From NCBI GenBank assembly GCA_003427395.1, contig BFEA01000914.1, forward strand, positions 221,057 to 254,968: a stretch of 33,912 nucleotides of DNA, written 5' to 3'. The stretch is from Chara braunii (Eukaryota > Streptophyta > Charophyceae > Charales > Characeae). Positions 1 through 10,380 of this stretch are shown here, piece after piece (position 1 is the first letter of the stretch; each line of letters opens with the position of its first letter). The notes under the pieces were generated by a model. The model was not told where the DNA came from and did no database searches. It saw only the letters and a list, made by a program, of their open reading frames with translations. Both the position numbers and the translations under genes were made by a program.

Positions 1-20
1 CGTTCGCTGCCCAACCCCCC

Positions 21-506
21 CTACCAAAAGATGTTTTTTTTCCATTTTTTTTTGTGTGGGGGGGTGGAGCAGGGGTTGCACCGCCGAATGGCGGTTCCCA
101 AATCTTGCGGCCCCCTCCCCTCTGGCTGCCACGTGACGCCAAAGCCGCGCGTCTGCGGGCTCGCGGCCTCGTCCGCGGCCGCAGACTTGGCCGCGCCTGT
201 CCGCCGCCGGGGGGTATTCATAGTCCGAGGCTGCTTGAGCGAGATTGGCCAGCATGCCGCCTTGTACCACATAGCAGAAAAAATTGCGGTGTTGAGGGTC
301 AGGGCCCTACTCACTATTGAGGTGTGCAGGCCCCTCCACTTGGCCATTCTCCTAAGGGCCTCCTCCACCAGGGAGGCTCTGTGATCGGGCGGGGAGCCCA
401 GCACTGTAAGCCGCACTCCTAGTATCCGTATGGCCTCCTGCCTTGATTTCCATGCTATAGCCGGATCAGGGGGAGGGGGGCAAGGTCTTGGGGGTGGAGC
501 CACCAC
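21..506 (-). pseudogene. LINE post-RT (thumb/connection) region
   Basis: This frame continues the LINE polyprotein after the FADD box, with a frame change near 455-506. The pattern ILGVRLTVLGSP...EEALRRMAKWRGLHTSIVSRALTLN fits the thumb region of plant LINE RTs (leucine-rich helix, W at the start, then the R-x-L repeats). After about residue 100 the frame becomes low-complexity (RRRTGAAKSAAADEAA) and no longer looks like LINE protein. The element continues past the window edge. Confidence 0.65.
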
Positions 507-1876
507 CCCTCCGTTTTGGATCCCCAGTTCACAACCTCAGACGCTATTGAGAACGTTTGTATGGTGGTGACTAAAGCCTGCAGAGAGGAACGACTGGCCT
601 TGATCAACACTGTCAAGTCATCAGCGAAAAGTGATGTCACGGGGATGCGACTGTGTGGGATTTCAGGCACATCTATCTTCTCTATTTTCGGGTTAGCTCT
701 GATGACCGTGGCCAAAGCCTCCATTACAATGACGAACAATAGTGGGGCAATGGGGTCGCCTTGTCTGACCGATCGCTGGAGCGGGAACAGATTGGATAGA
801 TGGTCATTTACCATGATGTTCGTTGTCGCCGTTTTGTGAAGGGTATCCACCCATCTCCTAAAATTTGGGCCAAACTTTATTTTTTGCATGCACAGGTCGA
901 GGAAGACCCAATCCACATGGTCATAGTTTTTTTCCAAATCGATAAAGAGGACCGCCGCTTCCTTCTTTCTCTGCCTTGCGTATTTAATCGTCTCATTCAC
1001 CAGAAGGATATTGTCTTGTATAATCCTTTCAGGTATGAACCCGGATTGGTCAGGGTGAATGAAGTGTGTCATGTGGGGAAGCATGCGGTTAGTCAGTGCC
1101 TTTGCCACCATTTTGTAGGGGACCGGTAAAAGAGTTATGGGTCTTTAATTTCTGACTTCATTCTTTGAGCCCTTTTTATAGAGGAGGGTGGTAACCCCTT
1201 GGTTGAGGAGGTCTCCGAACGTGCCATCAGTCTGGACAACATTTATGTAATCCAAAAGATTTGTTTGAAATGTGTCCCACAAGGCTAGCCAGAATTCTTT
1301 CGGGAACGAGTCTAAACCCGGTGTTTTGTCGTCGTCCATTTGCTGGAGGGCCGTGTAGATCTCGACTCGGTTTAGTGGCTGTTCAAAGGCATCCGGGTGC
1401 TCCGGCAAGAGGACAGATTTGAGGCTTTATTGCCTCGCATTCGTGACACTGTCCGCTGGCCTCTGAGATGTCTTGGAAGTGAACAGGTCTTGGTAATATT
1501 TTGCAGCATATTCTGTCACTTGGTACGGGTTAGTGGCTTCCGGGCTATCATCGTGCAACGGGTGTTTAAGCGAAACCACAGCGGTTTGTTTCACTCTCGC
1601 CTTAGCTTTGTGGAAAAAGGTTTTTGTCATGGTCCCGTCTATGTGACCACGTTTGATTCTAGCTTGAATCCTCCAGCCCTCCGCTTGGGCTTCAAGATGT
1701 TCTTGTAGGTGGTCCCTCGCCTGTTGCAAGTTACAATATACGGTATTATCCAAAGGAGTGGTGGAAAGCTTGTCGTCCCATTTTTCCGAAGTACACAAGA
1801 GTTCCTCCACGACCACTTTCCGCTCTCTCGCCCTTTTTATCGAGAATTTTTTCACTGTTTCTCTTAGTCGGGTCAC
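455..1876 (-). pseudogene. LINE reverse transcriptase domain (broken)
   Basis: The RT copies the LINE RNA into the nicked target. Frame 1876-1427 is the linker between endonuclease and RT. Frame 1408-1145 carries the start of the RT (KTPGLDSFPKEFW, then LLYKKGSKNEVRN). Frame 1111-455 carries the core: HPDQSGFIPERIIQDN, LFIDLEKNYDHVDW with the first catalytic Asp, SVRQGDPIAPLLFVIVMEAL, and the FADD box with the catalytic Asp pair. At the canonical NWRPI motif the Trp codon is a TAA stop (about 1148-1150), which separates the second and third frames. The catalytic residues themselves survive; the damage is to the reading frame. Confidence 0.92.
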
Positions 1877-1888
1877 TCCATGGTTAAA

Positions 1889-2775
1889 CTATTCTACCAC
1901 CGATCTTGCTTCCTGTTTTTTGGACTGCCAATATTCCCAGTATTCTTTCACACACTGTTGAAATGTGTGCGGTTTGATCAGCGATGTGTTGAGTTTGACG
2001 AAACTGGGCCCCCTATCAAACGGGGGACGTGAGGCGAGGGCTATGGCTGTCATCTTATGGTCGAAGGACCGTGAGGGGCTGAAGGGCAATATGGCAGCCT
2101 CTATCAACGGGCCCGCCAAGTCTTTGGAAAGGAGTATGAGATCAATTCTTGAATTTGACATGCTATCAACCCCTCTATACATGTGAATGCTTGCTTGGTG
2201 GGATATATGGTTCTGTATGAATCCACCAACTGAAGCTCTGCCATGAGTTGGTTGAACATCAGGGTGTCAAGTCCATGATGTGGCAACGACTGGCCCGGCC
2301 TATCCGGCTGAGTTTGGCTCCTTCTGTCGACCACAGGGTACGGTGCCAGGTTGAAATCCCCCGCTAGGATGAGAGGAGAGTCTGCAGGGAGTACACAAAG
2401 GAGTTGTAGAAAGAAGTCTGCTCTTTCTGGCGGCGTGTTGGGAGCATATACAGTCGCCAGACAAATCTCTTCATCGTCCCACCGGGCCTTGATAAGCAAT
2501 CATCTACCGTGAATCTCGTCCCTCAAAACCTCAAAGGGTTTGAGTCTCGATGTGGGTGGGAGTCAAATTGCCACTCCCGCAGAATGGTAGTGCTTAGAAT
2601 GGGCGTGGTAAGCTTGGTATGGCCAGATTTGTTGCGCCTTATCCATGTGTGTCGGATTGCCCAACAGGTGTGTTTCTTGCACGCACACCGCATCAGGCCA
2701 GTATGTGGGGTCGTTTGACCGGATCATGTCCCATATCGCTTGTATTTTTGGTTGTGTTTGAGTGTTTTTTCCCAC
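1889..2775 (-). pseudogene. LINE AP-type endonuclease domain (frameshifted)
   Basis: The apurinic/apyrimidinic-type endonuclease nicks target DNA to start target-primed reverse transcription. Its motifs are spread over three frames. VCVQETHL, with the catalytic Glu, is in 2775-2563. LAGDFNLAP, the metal and substrate Asp-x-Asn motif, is in 2499-2104. SRIDLILLSKDL followed by SFDHKMT, the Asp-His of the SDH motif, is in 2182-1889. The usual N-terminal WN-x-RG motif is not visible just upstream of 2775. At least two frame changes break the domain, so it is inactive. Confidence 0.85.
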
Positions 2776-3035
2776 TGTGGCACCTTCCTCATGGGGGGTG
2801 GAGGTATGCGGGGTATGGGCTCTGGAACCGGGCGGGGAGCACGGGGTGGATGGTGTGGGAGGAAGGGGGAGGGAGGAAAAACAGGACCCGGAGGGACGGG
2901 AGGGGCAGCGGGCCTGCTATTTGGACAGGGCGCGGCAGCGCGTGCTATCGGATGAGGTACGCTTTGGATAGGTTCCATGGGATGCAAAGTGCGACTGGGG
3001 AAGATCTGAGGATTGCCACTTCCCGGTTTATTCAT
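2724..3035 (-). pseudogene. Proline-rich linker of the LINE, probably ORF1 C-terminus
   Basis: The minus-strand frame of 103 codons is very rich in proline (RPAAPPVPPGPVFPPSPFL and similar), which shows on the plus strand as the G-rich stretch at 2800-2950. It overlaps the start of the endonuclease frame (2775) by about 50 bases. Proline-rich tails occur in some LINE ORF1 proteins, but low-complexity GC-rich DNA can also give such a frame by chance. Confidence 0.35.
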
Positions 3036-3061
3036 GCGGCGGTGTTATGGTACGAAGCTCT

Positions 3062-3763
3062 CTAAGCAGTCCTTGTCAGCCCCAGGATGTGTCTCATATG
3101 ATAAGACAACCATACCTGACTGGTCCGGAGTCTTGTAACCGGTAGTTGCCAGAGCTCTTCTTCAGTAAACCATACCGTTGTTGTCTGGATGGCCTTGTAT
3201 TTGTTTGCCTGTTCTTTGGCGAGGCACAGCAACACTGTGTGAATCTGAGGCGGCAAGGGGAGGCCTTGGGGAGTTGACAGGCATGAGAGTATCTCTTCTT
3301 CTGGCACTTCCCAAATTGTGTGCAGATGGGCTGCAATCCGTCTGAGGTCCGGCTTGCCTTTCCATCCCATCATAGCCACCCCGGTTTTGTGATATTGGGG
3401 TTCTACTTTGAGAAGGCCAAAGGCCGATTGTCCAGCGGAGCTGTTTTTCATTGACAATAGCAGCAACACATTTTTCTTGACATTTGATAAGTTCCACTGT
3501 TCCTGCCTCCCCACCCAATCCTTCATCCTCCCTCTTGTCAACATTTTGGGGGGTGACTCCCGCTGTTTGTCCCCGGCATCCAGATCGGTCAGCACTTTGT
3601 CCTTTTGGTTGTCGCTTTCACTGTCCTCTTCCTCCGAAGAGGAGAGGAGGTCAATTAGTTGGGATCTGGTTTGGATTGGTCGTTGGATGCGTGGCTTGAG
3701 GGTTATATGGTGGAGAAGATGCATTATGGAATTGGAGAGGAAGAGGGGGAAGTCACAAAGCAA
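3062..3763 (-). pseudogene. LINE ORF1-like frame
   Basis: This open frame of 233 codons lies directly upstream of the endonuclease on the same strand, the position where LINEs carry ORF1 (the RNA-binding protein). The N-terminal part has an acidic serine-rich run near residues 42-54 (SSSEEEDSESD). The C-terminal half is mixed hydrophobic and basic (MMGWKGKPDLRRI and following). I see no CCHC zinc knuckle and no clear RRM, so the role rests on position alone. A proline-rich stretch in another frame follows at 3035-2724 and may be its displaced C-terminus. Alternatively this may be unrelated sequence upstream of the LINE. Confidence 0.45.
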
Positions 3764-3799
3764 ATACGAATTGGAGGGGAAGTGGGGGAAGCTACATGA

Positions 3800-3978
3800 G
3801 AATTTGATGTATTCAAGGGACGCTGGACCCAGTTTCCAGCAGATAATGCTCCATTGCTCCCCACCAATAGATGGAGCGGCCCACCAGACAAAGCCTCAAT
3901 CCCGGTGGTTCTCTTACCACCACTGGGATGGAGGCCTTGCACAAGGGCCTTAAAAATAATAATAATAATAAAAATAAA
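3800..3978 (+). mobile_element. Candidate retroposon 3' end with AAT-rich tail
   Basis: On the plus strand this stretch ends in a stem-forming sequence (AGGCCTTGCACAAGGGCCTT, about 3932-3951) followed at once by a tail of repeated AAT/AAAAT units (3952-3978). LINE and SINE 3' ends often show a short stem-loop followed by a poly(A) or A-rich tail. No 5' end or promoter is seen. It lies opposite in strand to the LINE ORF1 frame. The call rests on the tail and stem only. Confidence 0.35.
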
Positions 3979-4239
3979 TCCAGTTTTGGAAGCTACTAAG
4001 CTTACGAACTTGCGCAACACAAAATACCTTCTTTTTTTTTTTTTAACCTAAAACCTATCCTTGTTCCATATTCAATATAAGCTGGGAAAAGGGCCCAGCG
4101 TCCCCCACATATATGCCACGACCAAACGGGGCTGGACAAGGAACTTTCGACCAAACCCATCCTCGACCGCAACTTCACGCACAAAACAGAAGCATCTGCA
4201 AGGAAAATGAGCAATAGCGAGATGACAATATTCAGATTT
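3979..4239. other. Unassigned spacer with poly(T)
   Basis: I recognise no gene here. A poly(T) run sits at about 4031-4044. On the minus strand, TTTTCCTTGCAG near 4193-4204 looks like a splice acceptor, and a GTAAGC donor-like site lies in the adjacent LTR block near 4290, but no exon can be assigned. The homology to the 3' LTR stops at about 4240, so this sequence is not part of the shared LTR. Confidence 0.4.
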
Positions 4240-4983
4240 GGCAGCCTCGCACAGGTGCCCCCCACAGCCCCACCAAGGCATAGCTTACCATCTTGCGGGA
4301 ACCAGCGGGCATGATCACACCCAAGCCTCCCACAGCAGATATCGGGGAGTTGACGGCGCTCCTGCGGACGGTCCACGCCACCCGGTTTACTGCCAGCCAG
4401 GGTGCGTAACCAAGGTCCCCCACTGCCGTACCGGCTAGCCGCGCCTATCGACGTAGCAACTGGGCCAGGTCCTGTGGTCCCGGCATTGGCCTCAAAGCCG
4501 ATCACCAGCAAAGACGAGAAAAATAATAAAACTAAAATTTAAAAATACAAACGAAACACAGAAACTAAGCAAAACCGCCCCGTCGCCTCACCAGCCTTCG
4601 ATGTCGCGCACCTCGTTTATCAAGCCGAAACCTCACCGTTGTCGAGGTCGATCTCCACGCACGTGCACGAAACTCAGTCAACCGCACCATTCAAAAGAGA
4701 AATATCACATAACCCTAATTTAATCAAGAATAAATAAATAATAACAATAAGACAAGGCAACCGGCATTCCACGCCGGCTCTATAATCATCAAATAGGGAA
4801 AGAAATCACGCGCGCCTTGAATCCGCGCGCCCACGCACTCTCTACTCTAGTCAACCATTTAGTTAACGTAAATTGCAGACACAGTCTCGCCGTGCGCGGT
4901 ATACTTAAACTTTAGTCCAAACTTAATCTCTGTCACTTGCAAAAACTAGGGCGGATACCCTTGTAAGGGTATTCGCACCGACA
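4240..4983 (-). mobile_element. Inverted fragment: first 744 bp of the giant LTR
   Basis: The reverse complement of this block matches 18212-19155, the start of the 3' LTR, apart from scattered substitutions and a 200-bp insertion present only in the 3' LTR. The shared sequence begins exactly with TGTCGG (here ending CCGACA at 4978-4983), next to gypsy gag sequence. It is therefore the true outer edge of the large LTR element, now facing the opposite way. At its inner end (4240) the homology stops and unassigned sequence begins. A hairpin (ATACCC with GGGTAT) sits near the tip in both copies. Confidence 0.85.
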
Positions 4984-4987
4984 ATGT
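4984..4987. other. Target-site duplication, left copy (ATGT, from ACGT)
   Basis: The four bases next to the LTR tip read ATGT on the plus strand and lead into gag codons (TGG, then a run ending ALVQQQGKGQ). The partner next to the other LTR edge, at 25479-25482, is ACGT. The uninterrupted gag reading would need a single ACGT between the two halves (the Ala-Arg-Trp codons), so this is a 4-bp duplication with one C-to-T change at a CpG. Confidence 0.75.
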
Positions 4988-5833
4988 TGGTGAAACGCAT
5001 TAGTGCAACAGCAGGGTAAAGGTCAGAACTTCGATGCCCGGGCTCAGGCCCAGACATTGGAAGAGTTCGTGAGGACTGTGTACAACAGATGGCATGACCC
5101 CCAAGGGGCTCAGAAGGCCACCGACACGATTAACAATCTTTGTGCCAAAAAGTACAAGAATGTACGCGAAGTCACAGACGCCATAGAACGTCTGATCGTA
5201 GTACCTGGTGTGCGTTTTGACCCCCAAGTACTCCTCACAGACTACTTGAGATGTCTGCCCTCAGAAGGTAAGACTAAGCTGGTGGATGAGGCCTACATAG
5301 ACCAACATAGCTTTGCTACTTTCAATAAAAAAACCTTAGATATGGAGGCTAAGCTGGGATCCGCGCATCACGGCCAAGCAGATGGTAGGAAGAAGAGACT
5401 TCCCCAGGACTGGAAAAAGAAAGGTCAACTTATGTTCATCGACCATGATGGTCAGGCGATTGAAATTTACGATTTCCCAGATTATGGGGAGGTGACAGAG
5501 CAGAATGGGGCCAAAGAGACTTCGGATGGGGGAGTTGTGGCACCTATCAAAGAAAAGGTTGGGGGGACCGGAAAGCAGAAGGTAGGCCGGTCTACGGGTC
5601 AGGGCGAACAAGGAACACCCGCATGGGTAAAACTTGGTTTAGATTACGAGGTGTGGAGGGACCGAGTTGCCAGGGGCACATGCATGAATTGTGGCAACTA
5701 TGGCCACACGTCGAGAACTTCCCGAGGCAAAAAGGTCACGACGAGGGTAGCTGCTCCAACGGTAGTGGGCTTATCCTCGAACCCTGGCAGTGCTTCTGCG
5801 AGCACTTCGCAGGGAAACACCTCGGTCCAGTAG
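4984..5833 (+). pseudogene. gag: Ty3/gypsy gag, 3' part (capsid to zinc knuckle)
   Basis: Gag forms the particle that packages the retrotransposon RNA. This piece starts mid-protein at the LTR insertion point. An in-frame stop sits at 4991 where the context suggests Leu. The open part then runs from about 4994 through a capsid-like region (FVRTVYNRWHDPQGAQKATD, AIERLIVVPGVRFDP) to a nucleocapsid zinc knuckle CMNCGNYGHTSRTSR. There the last Cys of the CX2CX4HX4C motif is Arg, so zinc binding is impaired. The missing N-terminal half is of the type found at 25479-26585. Gag ends at 5833, and protease follows in the -1 frame. Confidence 0.88.
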
Positions 5834-6585
5834 GAGTGTTACCCACTCGTACTCGTGCTGAAGTGGTAACGTTGTCTTCCCCACTTCAGGCGTTGGCCAA
5901 TGCTAGTGACCCATACATTGCCTCGCAGACACATTCAGACCCACCGACGCTCTGTTCGAGAGATGTGTCTGAGTCCCTAGAGGAGTTACAGCCTGAGTGG
6001 TCAGGAAAGGACCACAGAGACTCTTGGGCGATGATCAGTAGAGGTCATAAAGGTGAACATTTCGTGGTAGAGGTCAATGTAGATGGTTGTAAAGTGGGAG
6101 TCTTCGCAGACATAGGCTCTACACGAAATTTCATTACTCGTGCTTGTGTGGACAGACTGCGCTTAGGGGACCAAGTGCAGCGGCTTAGCAGAATTGTAGC
6201 TTATGCGCTAGCCAACAAGCACCAGATGTTAGTCAAAGACTATGTCAAGGACGTAGTCTGTACCTTCTCTTATGGAGGAGGGGAAGTGAGACACAAAATC
6301 TCATTGTTTGTCAGCGACGAACTGCCCTTTGATATGTTACTAGGCATGTACTACCTCGAGGTTGCTCAACCTCAGTTCGATTGGGATAGGAAGGTGTTGA
6401 TACACAAGCTGCCAAATGGTAGGACCGTTAGACTGCAAAAGTTCAAAGCTAGGAGTCTAGTGGAAAACTACGGCTGCATGTGTGCCTCCTCTTTCTATAA
6501 CTACTATAAGCAAAATCGTGAGGAGGGCATGTATCTAGTTTTTGTCTCTGAGAAAGGGGAGGTCATAAAACACCCCCAGAGATAG
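5834..6585 (+). pseudogene. pro: Ty3/gypsy aspartic protease region
   Basis: This cleaves the gag-pol polyprotein in related elements. The frame (open from 5623, but gag occupies the other frame up to 5833) contains VEVNVDGCKVGVFADIGSTRNFITRACVDRL, the active-site loop of a retropepsin, followed by a flap and LPFDMLLGMYYLEVAQPQFDWD, the usual GM-x-WL-like end. The active-site triplet is D-I-G instead of D-S/T-G, which should harm catalysis. It lies -1 relative to gag, either by programmed shift or by decay; the stop at 6585, after a C-rich run, is a second frame break before RT. Confidence 0.85.
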
Positions 6586-7003
6586 AATCAGTCGTCGCTC
6601 AGTATCCTGTCCTTTTTGAGGAGCCCACAGGGGTGGTTGAAGGGAGGTGGTCCATGCGATAGAAGTTGTCCAGAGTAGTAAGGTACCTAGAGGACGCATC
6701 TATAGGATGTCTCCCGCGGAGTTGGATGAGCTCCACCGCCAGCTCAAAGAGCTCACAGAGAAGGGATGGATTTGGTCTAGTACCTCCCCTTACGGTGCGC
6801 TAGTCTTATTTGTTCCTAAAAAGGGAGGTACACTAAGGATGTGCATTGACTATAGGGGCGTCAATGCCATCACCGTTAAGAACGCGGAGCCCCTGACCCG
6901 CATCGACGACCTACTGGATAAAGTGCAAGGATGCCGGTACTTGACTAAGATAGATCTGAAGTGCGGATACCATCAAATTGCTATTAGACCTGAGGACCAG
7001 TTT
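6586..7003 (+). pseudogene. pol: Ty3/gypsy reverse transcriptase, N-terminal fragment
   Basis: The frame open from 6647 carries the first RT blocks: RIYRMSPAELDELHRQLKELTEKGWI, SPYGALVLFVPKKGGTLRMCIDYR, NAITVKN and LTKIDLKCGYHQIAIRPEDQF, which includes the first catalytic Asp (KID). The sequence between 6586 and 6646 is the linker of the same gene in shifted frame (VVAQYPVLFEEPTGVV). At about 7003 it stops abruptly, in the middle of the fingers/palm, and joins LTR sequence at 7004. The YVDD box, RNase H and integrase are absent from the window. Confidence 0.9.
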
Positions 7004-7542
7004 TATAGAGGGAGTTAGCATGAAAGTGAAGTGCGCGGGAGATGGTGGAACGAGGAAGAAAAGCAATGGAAGAATGTGTCGCCCACCCGTTTCTGGATGA
7101 AATCGGACGGAGGAGGAATTGAAACAGGGATTTTCGGGGTTGGTGACCCCGATTCTGAAGTTAGATTTAGTTGTAGATTAGTAGAGAGAGCATTAGTAGA
7201 AAATCGGGGTGCGCCCAGGGGAATGGCAAGGCAGGCTTTAGGATACGGGTATGGCGATGTACCTTTCCCTGTTTAAGTGGTAGATTCATTCGATTTACTC
7301 GCCTTGCCGCTGGAAGTAGCATGAGACCGGCCACGCGCGCCAGAGGAAAGCGGAGGGAGTAGAAGGTGAGTACGTACCTAGAGGGGATTGATGACGAGAT
7401 ACGTAGTTGCGCCCGCCTTCGAAGATCGTGGAAGGGGGCGACCTGACCGCTGTTGTGGCCAGGTACATCGAGGAAGTGGGGGGGCGCTCGATTCGGGATG
7501 TCTATGTTGCCTGCAAGAGATAGAGGATGGCTGTCGGAGTAG
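7004..7542 (+). repeat. LTR block A (direct copy of 20319-20857)
   Basis: The sequence from TATAGAGGGAG to GCTGTCGGAGTAG matches 20319-20857 in the same orientation with scattered substitutions. It begins exactly where the gypsy RT breaks off. It contains a hairpin (TCGGGG with CCCCGA around 7135-7154) and the third unit of the 178-bp hairpin series described for the 3' LTR. I see no convincing coding frame. Confidence 0.85.
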
Positions 7543-8921
7543 CGCGACTCGTCATTGGTCGACTAGGACGCATCCCGCACACCACGCGCACACCACTTTA
7601 CGAACAAGAAAATAAAACATACACACACACACACATACGAAATGACACAACACAAACAACGCGACAACGCTTCTAGCCCCTCGGTAGCCATCTCATAACT
7701 TTCCGATGTGGAAATCGGAAAGGCGTCGCGCGCGAGACTTAGTATAAAACCGCTCGGATACAGGGCTAAATCATATCGACTCGCAATGCAAGCGTACGCA
7801 AGCAGTCGCAATGATGGCGTACTATGCAGTGCCAATAATCAAGCGGTCCCTCGTGGATCCGAGTACCGCTTATGACACTTAAGTGTCAGACTCGAAGTGT
7901 CGTGAGGGTCTAATTTTTCACGACGTTGCACGGCTGAAGGAATAGTCGTGCAACCGCCGCGAGACCGCCGGCCTTTGGTCTGAGCGTCTCGATAGGCAAG
8001 CCAAATAGGCTCTGCACGGGGGCAGATTCCTTCCCTGCAGAGTCTAGGGCTTGGGATGTCCTCGAGAAGGACCTTGAATCCCGGCCCAGGACCGACGTCC
8101 GACTAAAAAAAATCTATAAAAATCAAAGGATAAAAAGGGATCTCCCTTTTCTCTCAACCCATAATCTGGCTAACCCTTGCGCACGATCACAATAAGTCGC
8201 GCGCGTACCCAAAGCACATATGAATATATACAAAGGTTTAGTTATATAGGACGATNANTTCTCACAGTGATAGTGAGGCTCCTCTCAGCCATATATCTAT
8301 GTAATCGCAGGCAGTCACATCCAAAGTCCGAACCACAAACATACATGCAATCACATCAAAGATTCAACAAAAGTCCACAAACTACACGGGGTCAACTTCA
8401 ATCATTCTCTATGCTCATACACCTCGCTTTAGCCATACAAACCTCACTCTTGTGCAACTCCCCAAAATAAATACTCAGTATCTTCGTTAAATGACCATTC
8501 AATAAAGTCCGGGTAAAAACACAATAAAACAAATAAACCACAGGGCTAAAGCCTTTGGGTTGAGTGGCAAGAGTGGATTGGGGTTGAACCGCAAACCGAC
8601 GAATCGACAACCGACCTGTTATCAGTGATAGCAGAATGTGATCCTTGTAGGATTAAGCTGAATCTAGTCCTGAACTTGAATCAAACGATCAAGAGGACCT
8701 GTAACACATGACAGGTCAGTGCCCCAGGCTAAGCCTATAAGTCCATGGGGAACAATCTTCATATGATGATCGTACCCAAACCATCCAAGTTAAATATATT
8801 TAAGCCTATCTCTAAGCAAGTGCCCAAAGAAAAGCAGACTCATGGCAGAGTCTCCCCTATTCAGAGTGGACTACCAGAATCGCCACATGTCAAAATATAA
8901 TCGATCTCCTTTAAACTAAGA

Positions 8922-9460
8922 AAATTTCGGCAGCGCTTCCCGTATGAAAAGTGTTTTTCCAGAATTTATATAAGTCCAAATATGAAAGCAGAAATAATCT
9001 TTAACTCTGAAAAGTCAAATTATGTCTAACTCCCTGAATTAGTAAAAATTTGGGCATCACTCCCTTTAGAAAGGGAGTCTTCCCAGATTTACACTAAGTC
9101 AGATATGAACTAAAAAAACAACTTGAGTTAAACTTAGACAAGATTTAACCAACTCCCTAGTTTTGCAGAAATTTCGGCAGCTCTCTCGTTAGAAAAGTGT
9201 TATTCCAAAATTTATACAAGGCTAAGTCCAGAATTATAGAATGACTTTGACTTCTCAAAGTTCAATTTTGTCCAACTCCCTGAATTAGCAAAAATTTGGG
9301 CAACACTCCCTTTAGAAAAGGAGACTTTCCAAATTTTTACTAGGTCAGATATAACGAAAAGACAAGTTAACCTTTGTCAAGTCAAATATTGACCAACTCC
9401 TTGAATTTGTAGAAATTTCGGCAGCGCTTCCCGTAGAGAAAGTAGCTTGCCAAGATTTAT
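8922..9460 (+). repeat. Five 123-bp hairpin repeats, alternating two types
   Basis: Five units start near 8922, 9045, 9168, 9292 and 9413, so the period is 121-124 bp. Each has an outer stem built on AAATTT...AAATTT-like arms. Units 2 and 4 share ATTTGGGCA with an inner stem on CTCCCTTTAGAAAGGGAG; units 1, 3 and 5 share ATTTCGGCAGC with CTTCCCG-type inner arms. The alternation A-B-A-B-A points to a dimeric unit of about 246 bp. In unit 2 the inner stem is nine perfect pairs around a two-base loop (9059-9078). Confidence 0.85.
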
Positions 9461-10155
9461 ACAAAGCCAAGAACAAAAAATGATCCTTGAAAATGCAAGA
9501 ATTTGACCTAAGTAAAAAAAACTATCACAGAAAATGCAGGAATTGAAACTAACTCCTACAGCTCTAGCACGTGGCGAGCGACTAAAGCAACTANCTATCA
9601 AACTGAAACTCAGACCAAGTAGTAAGCTCACTCAGCCACATGCAAGTCAAACCACAAAGGTAAGTACTCTCACCATCCCAAGTTTATCTAGACAAACAAT
9701 AGTTCATAATCTTTCAGTAACTTAACCCCTTATACCCTGCCTACATGAGGCATAAGATCAGGCCACCCAAACTTATGGAATGTGCCTTACTTAGCCGATA
9801 AGTATACACAAAACAGAGAGCACAACTACTTTTCTCTTCTTTGGGCATATGACTAGACCACTCCTAGTCGCCCTGAACTGTTTAAACTATCTAAGTTATA
9901 TATAATTCTCTTCCCTTTGTCTTCTAAGGCTGCATATGACTGAACTAACTTAACTTCAGTCTGCCCTAGTTTACCATCAGTTTTATTCTTAGTTATACTC
10001 TCTTCAAGTTGTGATACGGCTATAGTCAGACCACCTAAACTTATAGAACAGTCTGATTAGCTCGTTCTTAGATAGAATAGTAGTAAAGTATAGCCAAGTT
10101 ATAACCATTGGGTTCCAACATGTGCAAGGCTTTGAGCCAGACCCCCTAAACTTAT

Positions 10156-10380
10156 NNNNNNNNNNNNNNNNNNNNNNNNNNNNNNNNNNNNNNNNNNNNN
10201 NNNNNNNNNNNNNNNNNNNNNNNNNNNNNNNNNNNNNNNNNNNNNNNNNNNNNNNNNNNNNNNNNNNNNNNNNNNNNNNNNNNNNNNNNNNNNNNNNNNN
10301 NNNNNNNNNNNNNNNNNNNNNNNNNNNNNNNNNNNNNNNNNNNNNNNNNNNNNNNNNNNNNNNNNNNNNNNNNNNNNNNN
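10156..10380. other. Assembly gap (225 N)
   Basis: The run of N cuts one AACTTA hairpin in half. The 3' LTR copy also has a gap at the same place in the repeat (22364-22378, 15 N), so the true sequence here is unknown in both copies. The shared position suggests a structure or tandem repeat that resists assembly. Confidence 0.99.

Larger units (their letters stand above)
1..3763 (-). mobile_element. Decayed LINE (non-LTR retrotransposon), 3' end beyond the window
   Basis: Read on the minus strand, the parts come in LINE order: an ORF1-like frame (3763-3062), a proline-rich stretch (3035-2724), an AP-type endonuclease (2775-1889), a reverse transcriptase (1876-455) and a post-RT region (506-21). 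Each domain is split over different frames by stops and frameshifts, so the copy cannot make its proteins. The element leaves the window at position 1, so the 3' UTR, any RNase H domain and the poly(A) tail are not seen. The 5' end is not sharply defined; it lies somewhere near or above 3763. The domain set is that of plant-type L1-like LINEs (family knowledge); the clade is inferred only from motifs. Confidence 0.88.

Noticed and set aside
4193-4290. Intron between GTAAGC (about 4290) and TTGCAG (about 4193) on the minus strand
   Set aside because: The right LTR copy shares the donor but not the acceptor, and no coding frame of known family is joined by it.
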